Source of the DNA: Pseudomonas sp. RIT-562
GTDB lineage: Bacteria; Pseudomonadota; Gammaproteobacteria; Pseudomonadales; Pseudomonadaceae
Direction: 5' to 3'
Assembly (NCBI RefSeq): GCF_026241895.1
Contig: NZ_JAPJIV010000014.1
Span: 103,650-167,649 of the forward strand
DNA: 64,000 bases
Position numbers and translations under genes: made by a program. Under the pieces are notes generated by a model. That model saw only the letters and a program-made list of their open reading frames with translations, ran no database searches and was not told where the DNA came from. Of this stretch, positions 16,341-26,258 are shown in pieces. Each line of letters begins with the position of its first letter. Position 1 is the first letter of the stretch.

Positions 16341-19300
16341 CTACAGCCTTTTGCCATCCCTAGCTCTTATATCTTTCATCTTCTGCTCGGCCAGTTTGGC
16401 GTTCTGCAGTCGTTGGGCCCTCTTTTCGGCATGGACGTCAGCCCTAGGGGCTTTGGCAGGGGTTTTTTTCATTGGCGCCTTCGGAACGCTCGTCTTGGGT
16501 GCTCGAACTTCATCGATCGTTTCATACACGTGATTTTCTATAGAGGCCCTCCTGGAAGCTTCAACGTCATCGAGAGAATCGAAACCCTTGAGTGCGCTTC
16601 TTACCGAGCCGGTGGTCGATGGTGCCTTTGAGCCAAACAATGCACTATCGAACGAATCGAGCGAATCACGCGCCCGCTGGTGACCCATCGAACTCCAGCT
16701 ACTCCCTGGATCCGACGTACCCTGGGACGCCTGTGTACTCAATTTAAGGCGCTGACCATGGTACTTGGGTAGAGGTCTGAACCCAGCCTTGTGGTACTCG
16801 GGAACATAGCTTGACTTCATATGCCCCCCCATCTTTGGTGCGGGCTTGGTACGTGAAAATACCTTTGTGATTCTTGTAGCAAGCTTTGATATCCAACCAA
16901 AACCGTAGATTGTTCCCGTTGGATCCACGTAGTCGGCCGGGTTACCTACGATGCATTCGGGCGGACGGCAACCATCACCACCCACGACAGCGTCAGTACG
17001 CAAACAGTAGGCATTGAACTGACATACGACGAGTTTGATCGTGAAACCCTGCGCGCCTTTGACCTCAATGGGGTCAAGCAGACATTGAGCCAGGTGTACA
17101 ACGATGTCGATGGCCTGAAACAGCGGACTTTAAAGGAGGGGGGCACCGTACTGCGTGACGAATTATATGATTATGACAAGCGCGGGCGACTGATCACCTA
17201 CGAGTGCACCGGCACCCAACTACCGGTTGATCCCTATGGCAAGCCTATCCGTAAACAGATGTTCTCGTTCGATGCCCGGGACAACCTGACTATCGTAATG
17301 ACGACATTCGGCACGGGCAGCAACCGGGCACGGTATTTCTACGACAACGTGGACAAGACGCAACTGAGCAAGGTCACTAACAATCATGCGGACTATCCGC
17401 CGCAGATTGATCTGCTGTACAACCCGGACGGTCACCTTATCCTCGACGAAGAACAGCGCACCCTCGAATACGACCCCCTCGGCCGGTTGATTGAAGTGAG
17501 AGGTGGGCCTGGTGGATCGACCCTGTCCTATGACTACACGGCGCTGAACGAGCTTGCCAGCCAGGATGACGGTGGGAAGAACGAGCACCGTTTTTACCAG
17601 GATGGCAACGTGGCGAACTTGATCAAGGGCAACGAAAGCAGCACTTTTTTTCGTGGTGATGGAGTCGTGCTCGCCGAGCACCAGGAAGGTGCTGACCCAA
17701 AGTCCCTGATGCTGGCCAGTGATCACAAGGACAGTGTCCTGTGTGAGCTGAGACAGTCTGGGCGCAAGGACATCGCCTATTCGGCATATGGGCATCGGGA
17801 GGATGAATCGTCGGTGAGCAGCGCTTTGGGCTTTAACGGTGAATTGTTGGAGAAGCGAACCGGTTACTATTTTCTAGGCAATGGTCATCGAGCTTATAGC
17901 CCGAGTTTGATGAGATTTTACAGTCCGGATGTTTTTAGTCCGTTCGAGGAAGGGGGAGTGAACGCGTATGCGTATTGTGGAGGGAAATGTCGAGGCAGTC
18001 GTGCCCAACTGTGTCTTGGTCAAGCGGCCCTGGCCGTCATACTCATAACCCTGCGTCTGACGCAGAACATCGGTGTACCCAAGCAAGCGTCCGAGCCGGC
18101 TGTACTGATAGTCCATGGTGTATTCGCCGTCAACCACGACTCGTTTCTCGCTCTTCAGCTCACCGGTGCTGTAGTAGGTGCGCGATAGCGCCAGCCCCTG
18201 CTCCTCGCAAAAAAGCAGGCGCGCATTTTTGCCATCGTATGTGTAGCGGGCATCGTCGAATTCACCTTGAACCCCGACGCGGGGCAGGCGACGCAAGATA
18301 GGCTCTTTGCCCAATTGAGGCTGGTAGTCGTACTCGATGACCTCCCCGCTGGGGGTGGTGACCGTGTTGGGTTCGCTTTGGCCCGGCTTAAACGTGAACA
18401 CCTGCTTGCGCCCACCAGTGTCCGATTCGAACATGCGACCCAGCCCGTCGAACGTCTGGGTTCCAAGGACGATATTGTCGACGCTGATAACGGTTGGCAA
18501 GTCGTTATGCCCGAGCAGGCTCATCATTTCACTCAATAGAGCAGCGCCCGCCGTTCGCCTGCGATCAAACAGCACTGTTGCTGAATAATCCTTCCCGGCA
18601 TCATCCGGAATCAAGTATTTGTAGTTACTCCCCGGAAAATTCCCGCCATTACGAGACATAGTACGAATCAAGGCAAGAATGGCACCTTCTTCATCATTTG
18701 CGAATGCTTTACGCAACTCGTACCAGACCGGCATTTTGTCATTGGGACCCTGGCTGCGGATCGTGTCCCAGTCGAGCCCGATCTCGATCGTTTCGCCCAC
18801 GGTGTCGCTGGCGACATCAATGACATAGGGAGCGCCGATGGGTGTTCCGTTCCAGACCACTTGATAGGAATCACCGTCCGCCAGCGGTGCGACGAGTTCT
18901 ATTTTTGCGTTGATTTCCTTGTCTTCATCGGTATCGATCAGCTCGTTAGCTGTGCCTGACTCGCCGACAATATCGACCCCTTTCAACTGATCGTTACCAG
19001 GTTCCGGATCGGGCAGCGGATTCACTGGCCCCGCGGCAGACAGGTTGACTTTGACTGTCCCAACTTCTGAGTCATAAGGTTCTACGCCGCGCAAGACCTG
19101 GTAGGTCAATGGGTGATCCACTACCCCTACGGTCGCACTACCATAGGCTGCCCAAATCCTGTCCCAGGATATGAAAATGTTGAGGCCGCTGGAAGGATTG
19201 CCCCCGACAGGCGTGCCGGGCGTAATCTCTTGATCTTTCCACTTCACAACCACCGTGTCAGTAGACTTGCCGTTGGTAACTTGGGGCACATTGACCAGTA

Positions 19301-20177
19301 CCCCGCCATCAACAATATCGGAGCGCAGCAATTCACCGCCGGTGGCATCTGCCGCCGTGGGTGGGGCTAGAGGTATGAGCGGCAACGCTCCGAGCGCCAC
19401 GGACATCAGTTCATACATAGACAACGCGCTGATATTGCCGGCCTTGTCGATGAGGACATAGCCGCCACAGCACAGCCCGTCACCTGCGTTGATGAACTTG
19501 TCTTTGGGAATTCGTACCGTCCCGCCTGGGGCAATTGGCTGCGGACCGATCAGGTCAATATCGGCAGGGTCCTCGGGTAGCTCTCCTTTCAACCAGCCAA
19601 AAGCGACATTAACGTCGAGGAGCTCGCCATTCCATAACGGAATCGTTGCTTCAAGATAATCATTCCCGGCAAACGATGCATCAGTGATGGGAGGCGTGAC
19701 GGTAAACGCCATTTTTGCCGGAGGAAGCGCGCCATTGGGCGGGGTCTTGTCAATTTGAATGCGAACCCGATTCGAGTGGTCTGAGACTCCCCCCGCGTTT
19801 TCGTGTTCATACCTGAGGTCAAAGGGACCTTCATTGACCGTATCCAGGAAAAACGTTGAGGGAATAGTGAAGTCCAAAGGTACCCAGCCCCCCCCACCGG
19901 TAACGGTATGCTCTTGGAGATTCGTCCACTCCTGACTACCTCCACGCGCAACTTGTAATCTGAAAAATTCGTCCACCCCACCGGGAATCGTCGCGTCCCA
20001 AGTGGCAATCGTCGTCTTCTGATCTTCATTGAGCTTTGCTCTGGGGATCAACCCTACCGGATCCCCAGTCATCACAAAATGAGCGACGACCGGGTCCTGT
20101 ACCGCCAGGGGCGCTGCAGCGTCAGATGCGGATTCGCGTGAAGCCAGCTTCTGCTGTTTTTTATCTGAACCAGCCAT
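16341..20177 (-). pseudogene. Rhs/YD-repeat toxin-like protein (TccC type), centre inverted
   Basis: Start ATG 20177 (MAGSDKKQQ, GAGAG upstream). Minus-strand reading gives Ig-like modules (about residues 25-430), the shared EGAILALIRTMSRNGGN module, then YD repeats up to YEYDGQGRLTKTQLGTTASTF near 17985. The next 1.05 kb is coded on the plus strand (see 16942-17986). Minus coding resumes at 16941 with NPADYVDPTG, the end of the Rhs core, and a variable C-terminal region of about 195 aa rich in Lys, Ser and Pro, ending at 16341. The outer parts share one frame (3837 bp, divisible by three). Turning the middle back restores TFTYDAFGR and NAYAYCGGNPADY junctions and a 1278-aa protein. As assembled, no full product can be made. 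Confidence 0.85.
16942..17986 (+). other. Inverted segment carrying the Rhs core
   Basis: Plus-strand frame from ACC 16944 encodes TYDAFGRTATITTHDSV, several YD repeats (YDYDKRGRL, LEYDPLGRLIEVRG, YDYTALNEL) and the Rhs-associated core (LGFNGELLEKRTGYYFLGNGHRAYSPSLMRFYSPD, EEGGVNAYAYCGG) up to about 17984. These are exactly the parts missing from the minus-strand Rhs gene on either side. The ends TTACCTAC (16942-16949) and GGAGGGAA (17979-17986) are imperfect inverted copies (6 of 8 when aligned); no longer inverted repeat is visible. Past 17986 the plus frame reads antisense sequence, so this is not an independent gene. Confidence 0.85.
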
Positions 20178-20437
20178 GTTATCTCTCTCCGTTTTCGCAA
20201 CGTGCAACCATGGAACACCCCATGGCTTCCAGAATTGAAAAGCAGATCAATGACTACCGGGCACCACCGCCTGCATCCCGCCGTTCTGCGTTGAGGCAAA
20301 GTAAGCACTGTTTTCACAAATCGCGAAACTGTCAGAGTTGACAGGTGGGGATCTATACAGGATGGGTGTCGGGGAGGAATTCTGGTGAATGGCGCTGCGT
20401 GGCAGGGCTGAAAAACTTGGCGCGTGTGAATCAGTCT

Positions 20438-20530
20438 TCGCGAGCGAGCCCGCTCCCATAATGGATCGATGTCGTACAGCGATCATGTGCCTGACAATCG
20501 TCCAACTGAGGGAGTGAGCTTGCTCGCCAT
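20438..20530. repeat. Degenerate REPIN upstream of the Rhs gene
   Basis: TTCGCGAGCGAGCCCGCTCCC (20438-20458) and GGGAGTGAGCTTGCTCGCCA (about 20510-20529) are inverted REP arms around a 50-bp loop. They occupy the gap of about 380 bp between the Rhs start and the end of the aminotransferase gene. Nothing else was recognised in that gap. Confidence 0.75.
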
Positions 20531-20557
20531 AGGGCCAGTACAAGTAACGCAAAACCT

Positions 20558-21745
20558 TCAGGCCCGCCGCGCCTCCAGCAAATCTGCCGCGCACAGCGCA
20601 ATGCGTCGGCAGGCATCCGCGAGTTTGCTTTGGTCCACTACCAACCCCAGTCGAATATGCCCTGCGGCGCTTGGCCCGAATGCCTCCCCGGCCAGCACGG
20701 AGACGCCATAGCCCTCCAACAACCGTTCGGCGAAGTGCTGAGCAGACATCCCGGTCTTGCGGACGTCGACCATCACGAACATCCCGCCATCCGGCCGAAT
20801 CGCCCGGATGCCAGGGCAGTGATTTAAACGGGCGCACACCAGGTCGCGACGCTGGCGATATTCCTCGCGCATCATCGCCACTTCCGGTAGATCTTCATCC
20901 AGCGCCAACTGCGCGGCGATCTGAATGAAATCCGGAATGCCGAACAGCATGCACAACGACAAGTGCACCAGGTGCTCGGCCAAGGACTTCGGCCCGATCA
21001 CCCAGCCCACTCGCCAGCCACTCATGGCGTGGGATTTGGACAGGCTGTTGATCGTCGCGGTGCGTTCGGCCATGCCCGGCAAACCCGCCGGGCTGATGTG
21101 TTCGCCCTCGTACAACAGGTCGCTGTAGACCTCGTCGCTGATCAGCCACAGGTCGTGACGGACACACAGCGATGCCAGTTGTTGCCAGATCGCCAACGAC
21201 AGACTGGCGCCGGATGGGTTGTTGGGGCTGTTGAGCAAAACGGCGCGGGTCTTCGAAGTGATCAAGGCCGCGACATCCGCGGGGTCGACCCGAAAGCCGT
21301 TCTCTGGGCGCACCGTCACCGGTATCACCTTGGCCCCGCAGGCACCAATCACGCCTTCATAAGTGACATACATCGGCTCGGCGACGATCACTTCATCGCC
21401 CGGGTCCAGCAGGCACTGCGCGACCGAATACACCGCGCATTGCGCGCCGGGCATCACGATCACATTGTCGGCATCCACCGCCTGGCCACTGCGTTGTCGG
21501 TGCCGACGGGCGATGCTAGCGCGCAGGCCTCTGCTGCCGCGCACTTCGGAATAGTGAGTGTCGCCAGCGAGCAAACTGGCGATAGCCGCCTGAACGATCG
21601 GTTGCGGCGTGTCGAAATCCGGGTCGCCGATCGACAGCAGCAATACATCGACACCCTGTTCGCGCAACTCCAACGCCCGATCGTGAATCTGCCAGGCCGC
21701 CGCTCCGTCACCGGCGATTCGATGGGTCAAGGCCGAATAGCGCAT
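20558..21745 (-). CDS. aruH: Arginine-pyruvate transaminase (class I/II PLP aminotransferase)
   Basis: A 395-aa fold-type I aminotransferase. ATG 21745 (MRYSALTHRIAGDGAAAWQIH, AGGAGAA upstream) matches the AruH N-terminus; extending further upstream adds unrelated residues. It has LLLSIGDPDFDTP, the NNPSG substrate/cofactor motif, SDEVYSDLLYEG and the PLP lysine in TINSLSKSHAMSGWRVGW. AruH moves the amino group of L-arginine to pyruvate, giving 2-ketoarginine (arginine transaminase pathway). The pathway partners aruI and aruRS are not in this window. Closely related aminotransferases exist, so the substrate is inferred from sequence resemblance. Confidence 0.85.
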   Translation of the reverse strand: MRYSALTHRIAGDGAAAWQIHDRALELREQGVDVLLLSIGDPDFDTPQPIVQAAIASLLAGDTHYSEVRGSRGLRASIARRHRQRSGQAVDADNVIVMPGAQCAVYSVAQCLLDPGDEVIVAEPMYVTYEGVIGACGAKVIPVTVRPENGFRVDPADVAALITSKTRAVLLNSPNNPSGASLSLAIWQQLASLCVRHDLWLISDEVYSDLLYEGEHISPAGLPGMAERTATINSLSKSHAMSGWRVGWVIGPKSLAEHLVHLSLCMLFGIPDFIQIAAQLALDEDLPEVAMMREEYRQRRDLVCARLNHCPGIRAIRPDGGMFVMVDVRKTGMSAQHFAERLLEGYGVSVLAGEAFGPSAAGHIRLGLVVDQSKLADACRRIALCAADLLEARRA

Positions 21746-22013
21746 GTAGTTCTCCTGTCGCGCGTGTACTCCCAGCCTCAACCCTATCTGAAATCCTGAA
21801 ACGCGCCAGCATCGCGTTGAAATCACGCCTCGAACTTGATCTGGGTTAAAAGAGATCGCAGCCTCGTTTCTTTCGACAGCAACAGATAACTTCGATCTTC
21901 GGAGTACCAGCCTCTGCGCAATGTTGTAAATATTGATCGCCCGGGCGATATTCAGCACAAAACCACGTATCCTCCGCCCCCCCCCGTTTTACGTTCAACC
22001 TCGCGAGGACAGC

Positions 22014-22895
22014 TTGTCAAAAGGTATCGCTTTATCGGTGTCAGCCTCGGTGCTGTTTGCCGTCATGTATTACTACACTTCGCTGCTCAAGCCTCTGAGC
22101 GGCGTGGAGATTTTCGGCTGGCGCATGCTGTTGACCGTGCCCTGCATGACCCTGTTCATGCTGGTGTCCGGGGAATGGCGACGGGTGCTCGACCTGCTGC
22201 GCAGGGTTGGTGCGCAACCGAAGCTGATCGGCGGCCTGGTACTGTCATCGGCGCTACTGGGCGTACAGCTCTGGCTGTTCATGTGGGCGCCGCTCAATGG
22301 CTACAGCCTCGATGTGTCCCTGGGCTACTTCCTGTTGCCGCTGGCCATGGTCCTGACAGGGCGCATTGCCTACGGTGAACGGCTGTCATACCTGCAAAAA
22401 GTCGCGGTGTTCTTCGCAAGCGTAGGCGTGGTCAACGAGCTGTATCAAGTCGGCGGATTTTCCTGGGCGACCCTGGTGGTGGTCGTGGGCTACCCGCTGT
22501 ATTTCGTACTGCGTAAATGGCTGAAGACCGACAACCTTGGTGGGCTGTGGCTGGACATGACCCTGATGCTGCCGCTCGCGTATTGGTTCGTGCAGGGTGG
22601 CGAACAGGGTTTCGGGGTCTTCGATCTTTACCCGGCCTTGGCTTGGCTGATTCCCCTGCTGGGCTTGATCAGCGCTTCGGCGCTGGTGGTCTATATCATC
22701 GCCAGCCGCTTGCTGCCGTTCAGTCTGTTCGGGTTATTGAGCTACGTCGAGCCGGTGCTGTTGCTGGGGGTGGCGTTGTTGCTGGGGGAAAGTATCAAGC
22801 CCGGTGAATGGCTGACTTATATTCCGATCTGGATGGCGGTAGTGGTGTTGGTGTTTGAGGGGTTCAAGCATTTGATGCGGCATCGCAGACCTTAA
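22014..22895 (+). CDS. rarD: EamA-family transporter, RarD type
   Basis: A 293-aa membrane protein with ten predicted helices. It starts at TTG 22014 (MSKGIALSVSASVLFAVMYYYTSLLKPLSG), with GAGGAC 6 bp upstream. ATG 21933 upstream would read through a run of nine C residues and a charged non-membrane tail, so TTG is preferred. Signature blocks are GVEIFGWRMLLTVP, YSLDVSLGYFLLPL and LLPFSLFGLLSYVEPVLL. RarD was named for chloramphenicol sensitivity; the true substrate is unknown. Confidence 0.87.
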   Translation: MSKGIALSVSASVLFAVMYYYTSLLKPLSGVEIFGWRMLLTVPCMTLFMLVSGEWRRVLDLLRRVGAQPKLIGGLVLSSALLGVQLWLFMWAPLNGYSLDVSLGYFLLPLAMVLTGRIAYGERLSYLQKVAVFFASVGVVNELYQVGGFSWATLVVVVGYPLYFVLRKWLKTDNLGGLWLDMTLMLPLAYWFVQGGEQGFGVFDLYPALAWLIPLLGLISASALVVYIIASRLLPFSLFGLLSYVEPVLLLGVALLLGESIKPGEWLTYIPIWMAVVVLVFEGFKHLMRHRRP

Positions 22896-22911
22896 GCGCA
22901 CACAAAACAAA

Positions 22912-23001
22912 TGTGGGAGCGGGCTTGCTCGCGAAAGGGCCGTATCAGTCAACTTTACTGGTGACTGACACAGCGCATTCGCGAGCAAGCCCGCTCCCAC
23001 A
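22912..23001. repeat. Perfect REPIN between rarD and hpd
   Basis: Two perfect 24-bp inverted arms (22912-22935 and 22978-23001, core GGGAGCGGGCTTGCTCGCGA). The loop contains its own CAGTCA/TGACTG dyad. It lies between convergent genes. Confidence 0.9.
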
Positions 23002-23020
23002 GTTTTACAGCGCTAACCAA

Positions 23021-24097
23021 TCAGTCAGTGGACAGCACGCCACGACGAACCTGATCCCGTTCGATCGATTCGAACAACGCCTTGAAGTTGCCTTCGCCAA
23101 ATCCATCATCGCCCTTACGCTGGATGAATTCGAAGAACACCGGCCCCATCAGGGTTTCCGAGAAGATCTGCAGCAGCAGGCGCTTGTCGCCGGACTCGGA
23201 AGAACCATCGAGCAAAATCCCACGCATCTGCAGTTCGTTGACTGGTTCGCCATGGTTAGGCAAACGGCCTTCGAGCATCTCGTAGTAAGTTTCCGGTGGC
23301 GCGGTCATGAAGCGCATGCCGATCTTCTTCAGGCGGTCCCAGGTGTCGATGAGGTTGTCGCTGAGGAAGGCCACGTGCTGGATGCCTTCGCCGTTGAACT
23401 GCATCAGGAACTCTTCGATCTGACCGGCGCCCTTGGACGACTCTTCGTTCAGCGGGATGCGGATCATGCCGTCCGGTGCGGTCATGGCCTTGGAGGTCAG
23501 GCCGGTGTATTCGCCCTTGATGTCGAAGTAACGAATCTCGCGGAAGTTGAACAGCTTCTCGTAGAAATTCGCCCAGTACGCCATGCGTCCGCGATACACG
23601 TTGTGGGTCAGGTGGTCGATGATCTTCAGGCCCGCGCCTTCTGGATTGCGGTCCACGCCTTCGATGAACACGAAGTCGATGTCGTAGATCGAACTGCCCT
23701 CGCCAAAACGATCGATCAGGTACAGCGGCGCGCCGCCAATGCCCTTGATTGCCGGCAAGTGCAGCTCCATCGGGCCGGTCTCGATGTGGATCGGCTGGGC
23801 ACCAAGTTCCAGGGCGCGCTTGTAAGCCTTCTGCGAATCCTTGACGCGGAACGCCATGCCGCACACCGAAGGGCCGTGTTCAGCGGCGAAGTACGAGGCA
23901 ACACTGTTCGGCTCATTATTGAGGATCAGGTTGATCGCGCCCTGCCGATACAGGTGCACGTCCTTGGAGCGGTGGGTAGCCACCTTGGTGAAGCCCATGA
24001 TCTCGAAGATCGGCTCCAGGGTGTTCGGGGTTGGCGATGCGAATTCGATGAACTCAAAGCCCATCAGGCCCATTGGGTTTTCGTATAAATCTGCCAT
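23021..24097 (-). CDS. hpd: 4-hydroxyphenylpyruvate dioxygenase
   Basis: A 358-aa Fe(II)-dependent dioxygenase converting 4-hydroxyphenylpyruvate to homogentisate in tyrosine catabolism and as precursor of pyomelanin. It has the two-domain vicinal-oxygen-chelate fold. The iron ligands are His162 (IIDHLTHNV), His241 (GIQHVAFLSD) and Glu323 (GPVFFEFIQRKG). Length and start (MADLYENPMGLMGFEF, GAGGCG upstream) match the Pseudomonas enzyme. It is monocistronic here. Confidence 0.97.
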   Translation of the reverse strand: MADLYENPMGLMGFEFIEFASPTPNTLEPIFEIMGFTKVATHRSKDVHLYRQGAINLILNNEPNSVASYFAAEHGPSVCGMAFRVKDSQKAYKRALELGAQPIHIETGPMELHLPAIKGIGGAPLYLIDRFGEGSSIYDIDFVFIEGVDRNPEGAGLKIIDHLTHNVYRGRMAYWANFYEKLFNFREIRYFDIKGEYTGLTSKAMTAPDGMIRIPLNEESSKGAGQIEEFLMQFNGEGIQHVAFLSDNLIDTWDRLKKIGMRFMTAPPETYYEMLEGRLPNHGEPVNELQMRGILLDGSSESGDKRLLLQIFSETLMGPVFFEFIQRKGDDGFGEGNFKALFESIERDQVRRGVLSTD

Positions 24098-24503
24098 GGT
24101 CGGCGCCTCATCATGCTTTTGGAATTAACAAGTGTTAGTTGCTGGCAATGTTGAGGTCGGCGGGCGGCGCGCAGGAAATACCTCTCACGCTGCGCGCGAG
24201 GAAGTCACCATAGATCAGTTGAAACCCAAATATCTTCATTGTCGACCCAAGGCTAAGACGGGCGAGGCTTCTGCTGCCAGAAGACGATTATTCTTGTATG
24301 CGTAACTCGATTCTACACAGCGTAAACATATTTGTCCGCCTTCTTCATGAAATCCCCATTCAACGCTCAGGCGCAAGCGGTTATTGACTTGGGCAGACTG
24401 GCAAAAGGCCAACTATCATGCCCGCTGTCATACTCTTTTTTGCAAGGCCTGTGGTGGTCCTGCCAGCCGTTGAGAGCCCTATCTCGTCACCCAGGTTTGC
24501 CAA
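24098..24503. other. 406-bp gene-free region between hpd and the EAL gene
   Basis: Contains the presumed divergent promoters. The only structure noted is an inverted pair GCGCGCAG (24167-24174) and CTGCGCGC (24190-24197) about 75 bp upstream of hpd, possibly an operator or leader hairpin. No coding potential was recognised. Confidence 0.4.
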
Positions 24504-26039
24504 ATGCCATTGAGCGCCAACACTCGCCGTAAACGTAGCTCCCGGATAGTCGTCACCTTGCTCAGCGCACTGCTGCCGATCGTGCTGGGCGGTGGGATTC
24601 TGTACCTGCAGGCGCAACGCACTTTGGAACAGAGTTCGCGCCTGACCGCCGAGGAGGCCATCCGCCAGTTCGACCTGATGCTCGACAACACCGCCCAGGC
24701 CGCAGGCATATTGCTGCCGCTGGCGGGCCAACCGTGCATCGACGTCAATCTCGCCCTGCGCGAACAGGTCACCCGCCGACCGTTTGTGCGCTCGACCAAC
24801 CTGTTGTGGGAAGACATCCTCTATTGCAGTTCGCTGTTCGGCGAGATCGAGGAAAAAATCGCGCCGGGTGATTATAACGAAGGCCAGTTGTTGCTAATGA
24901 AAGGCAATCCGGTGACGCCCGATACCGCTCTGCTGGTGTACCGGCTGAGCAAGGGCAAACAGGGGGCAATGAGCACCCTGGACGGTTATCACCTGAGCAA
25001 CATTTTGCGCCTGATCGGCCGCAAGACCCTTCTGCTGTTGCAGGTCGGCCCCAACTGGCTGCGGGCTGATGGACAGTTCCATGAAGGTCCCCTACCCGAC
25101 TTGCCTGTGGCGCAAACGACCCTGAGTTCGCAACACTACGCCTTTAACGTGAGGGCGGGTTTCCCCGAGGGCGAAACCTGGCGCTACATCAAGAGCGAAT
25201 ACCCGCCTCTGTTCAGCCTGCTGATATTTTTTGGCGTGATGTCCGGGTTGATCGGCCACGTTCTGCAGAAGCGCTCGACCTCGCCGAGTATCGAGATGCA
25301 ACGGGCATTGGAAGCCAGGGAGTTTGTGCCGTACTTCCAGCCCGTGGTGTTGGGTGAGAGCAAACAATGGTCGGGCGCAGAAGTGTTGATGCGCTGGAAC
25401 CATCCCAAGGAAGGCCTGGTGCGGCCCGACATGTTCATACCCTTTGCCGAGCACTCCGGGCTGATCGTGCCCATGACCCGCTCACTGATGCAACAGACCG
25501 CCGAACTGCTGGCGCCCGTCGCCAGCGCTTTCGAGCAACCCCTGCGCATCAGCGTCAACATCACCGCCAGTCATTGCAAAGACCTGCAGTTGATCAACGA
25601 CTGCCGCGAATTCCTCAGCCATTTCACTCACGGCAAGGTGTGCCTGGTACTGGAGTTGACCGAGCGAGAACTGATCGAGCCGACAGACATCACCCACAGG
25701 CTGTTCGAACAACTGCATGAACTGGGGGTGAAAATCGCCATCGATGACTTCGGCACTGGTCATTCAAGCCTTGGCTACCTGCGTCAGTTCAACGTCGACT
25801 TCCTGAAAATCGATCAGAGTTTCGTCGCCATGATCGGCGCCGATGCGCTGTCCCGACACATTCTCGACAGCATCATCGAGCTCTCGGTGAAGCTCAACCT
25901 GGGCATCGTTGCAGAGGGAGTGGAAACTGAAGAGCAAAGCGAATACCTGACCGCGCGCGGAGTGGGGTTCCTGCAAGGTTATCTGTTCGCCCGACCGATG
26001 CCCGGCGAGCAGTTCATAAAAGCATTAACAGCGCATTAA
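24504..26039 (+). CDS. CSS-motif EAL-domain cyclic-di-GMP phosphodiesterase
   Basis: A 511-aa membrane protein. TM1 spans about residues 16-38 and a periplasmic CSS sensor domain follows, with the CSS motif at 108-110 (DILYCSSLFG) and a further Cys in GQPCID. TM2 is near 231-250, followed by a cytoplasmic EAL domain. Catalytic motifs are intact: EVLMRW, NITASH, ELTERE, DDFGTGHSS, FLKID and VAEGVET. The signature Glu is kept although the triad reads EVL. CSS proteins are redox-responsive, with periplasmic disulfide state tuning hydrolysis. The protein likely lowers c-di-GMP locally. No GGDEF partner is nearby. Confidence 0.9.
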   Translation: MPLSANTRRKRSSRIVVTLLSALLPIVLGGGILYLQAQRTLEQSSRLTAEEAIRQFDLMLDNTAQAAGILLPLAGQPCIDVNLALREQVTRRPFVRSTNLLWEDILYCSSLFGEIEEKIAPGDYNEGQLLLMKGNPVTPDTALLVYRLSKGKQGAMSTLDGYHLSNILRLIGRKTLLLLQVGPNWLRADGQFHEGPLPDLPVAQTTLSSQHYAFNVRAGFPEGETWRYIKSEYPPLFSLLIFFGVMSGLIGHVLQKRSTSPSIEMQRALEAREFVPYFQPVVLGESKQWSGAEVLMRWNHPKEGLVRPDMFIPFAEHSGLIVPMTRSLMQQTAELLAPVASAFEQPLRISVNITASHCKDLQLINDCREFLSHFTHGKVCLVLELTERELIEPTDITHRLFEQLHELGVKIAIDDFGTGHSSLGYLRQFNVDFLKIDQSFVAMIGADALSRHILDSIIELSVKLNLGIVAEGVETEEQSEYLTARGVGFLQGYLFARPMPGEQFIKALTAH

Positions 26040-26258
26040 CTTATCAGCTCTACCGAGGCACTAATGTAGCTTCGACCAGCGACTGTTGTTACATGTAGAA
26101 AAAGTCATGATTTACTCTTTTTCGATTAACTACTACAATTTTTACTGCTCGCACCAAGATCATCTTGCGAGCCGCTAGCACTGATTCGTTTCAAAGCGCG
26201 TGGCTTATCGCTGTATTGGCGGTTGGCGTCAGCCCTATACACTATTGGAGTAAAAATA

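Noticed and set aside
17085..18188. Treating the plus-strand Rhs core as an independent gene
   Set aside because: It has no start signal, begins and ends mid-domain, and past about 17986 its frame reads the antisense of the minus-strand Rhs gene. It is the inverted middle of one gene.
20247..20837. Minus-strand frame across the REPIN and the end of aruH
   Set aside because: It overlaps the well-supported aminotransferase in another frame and contains repeat-derived text.
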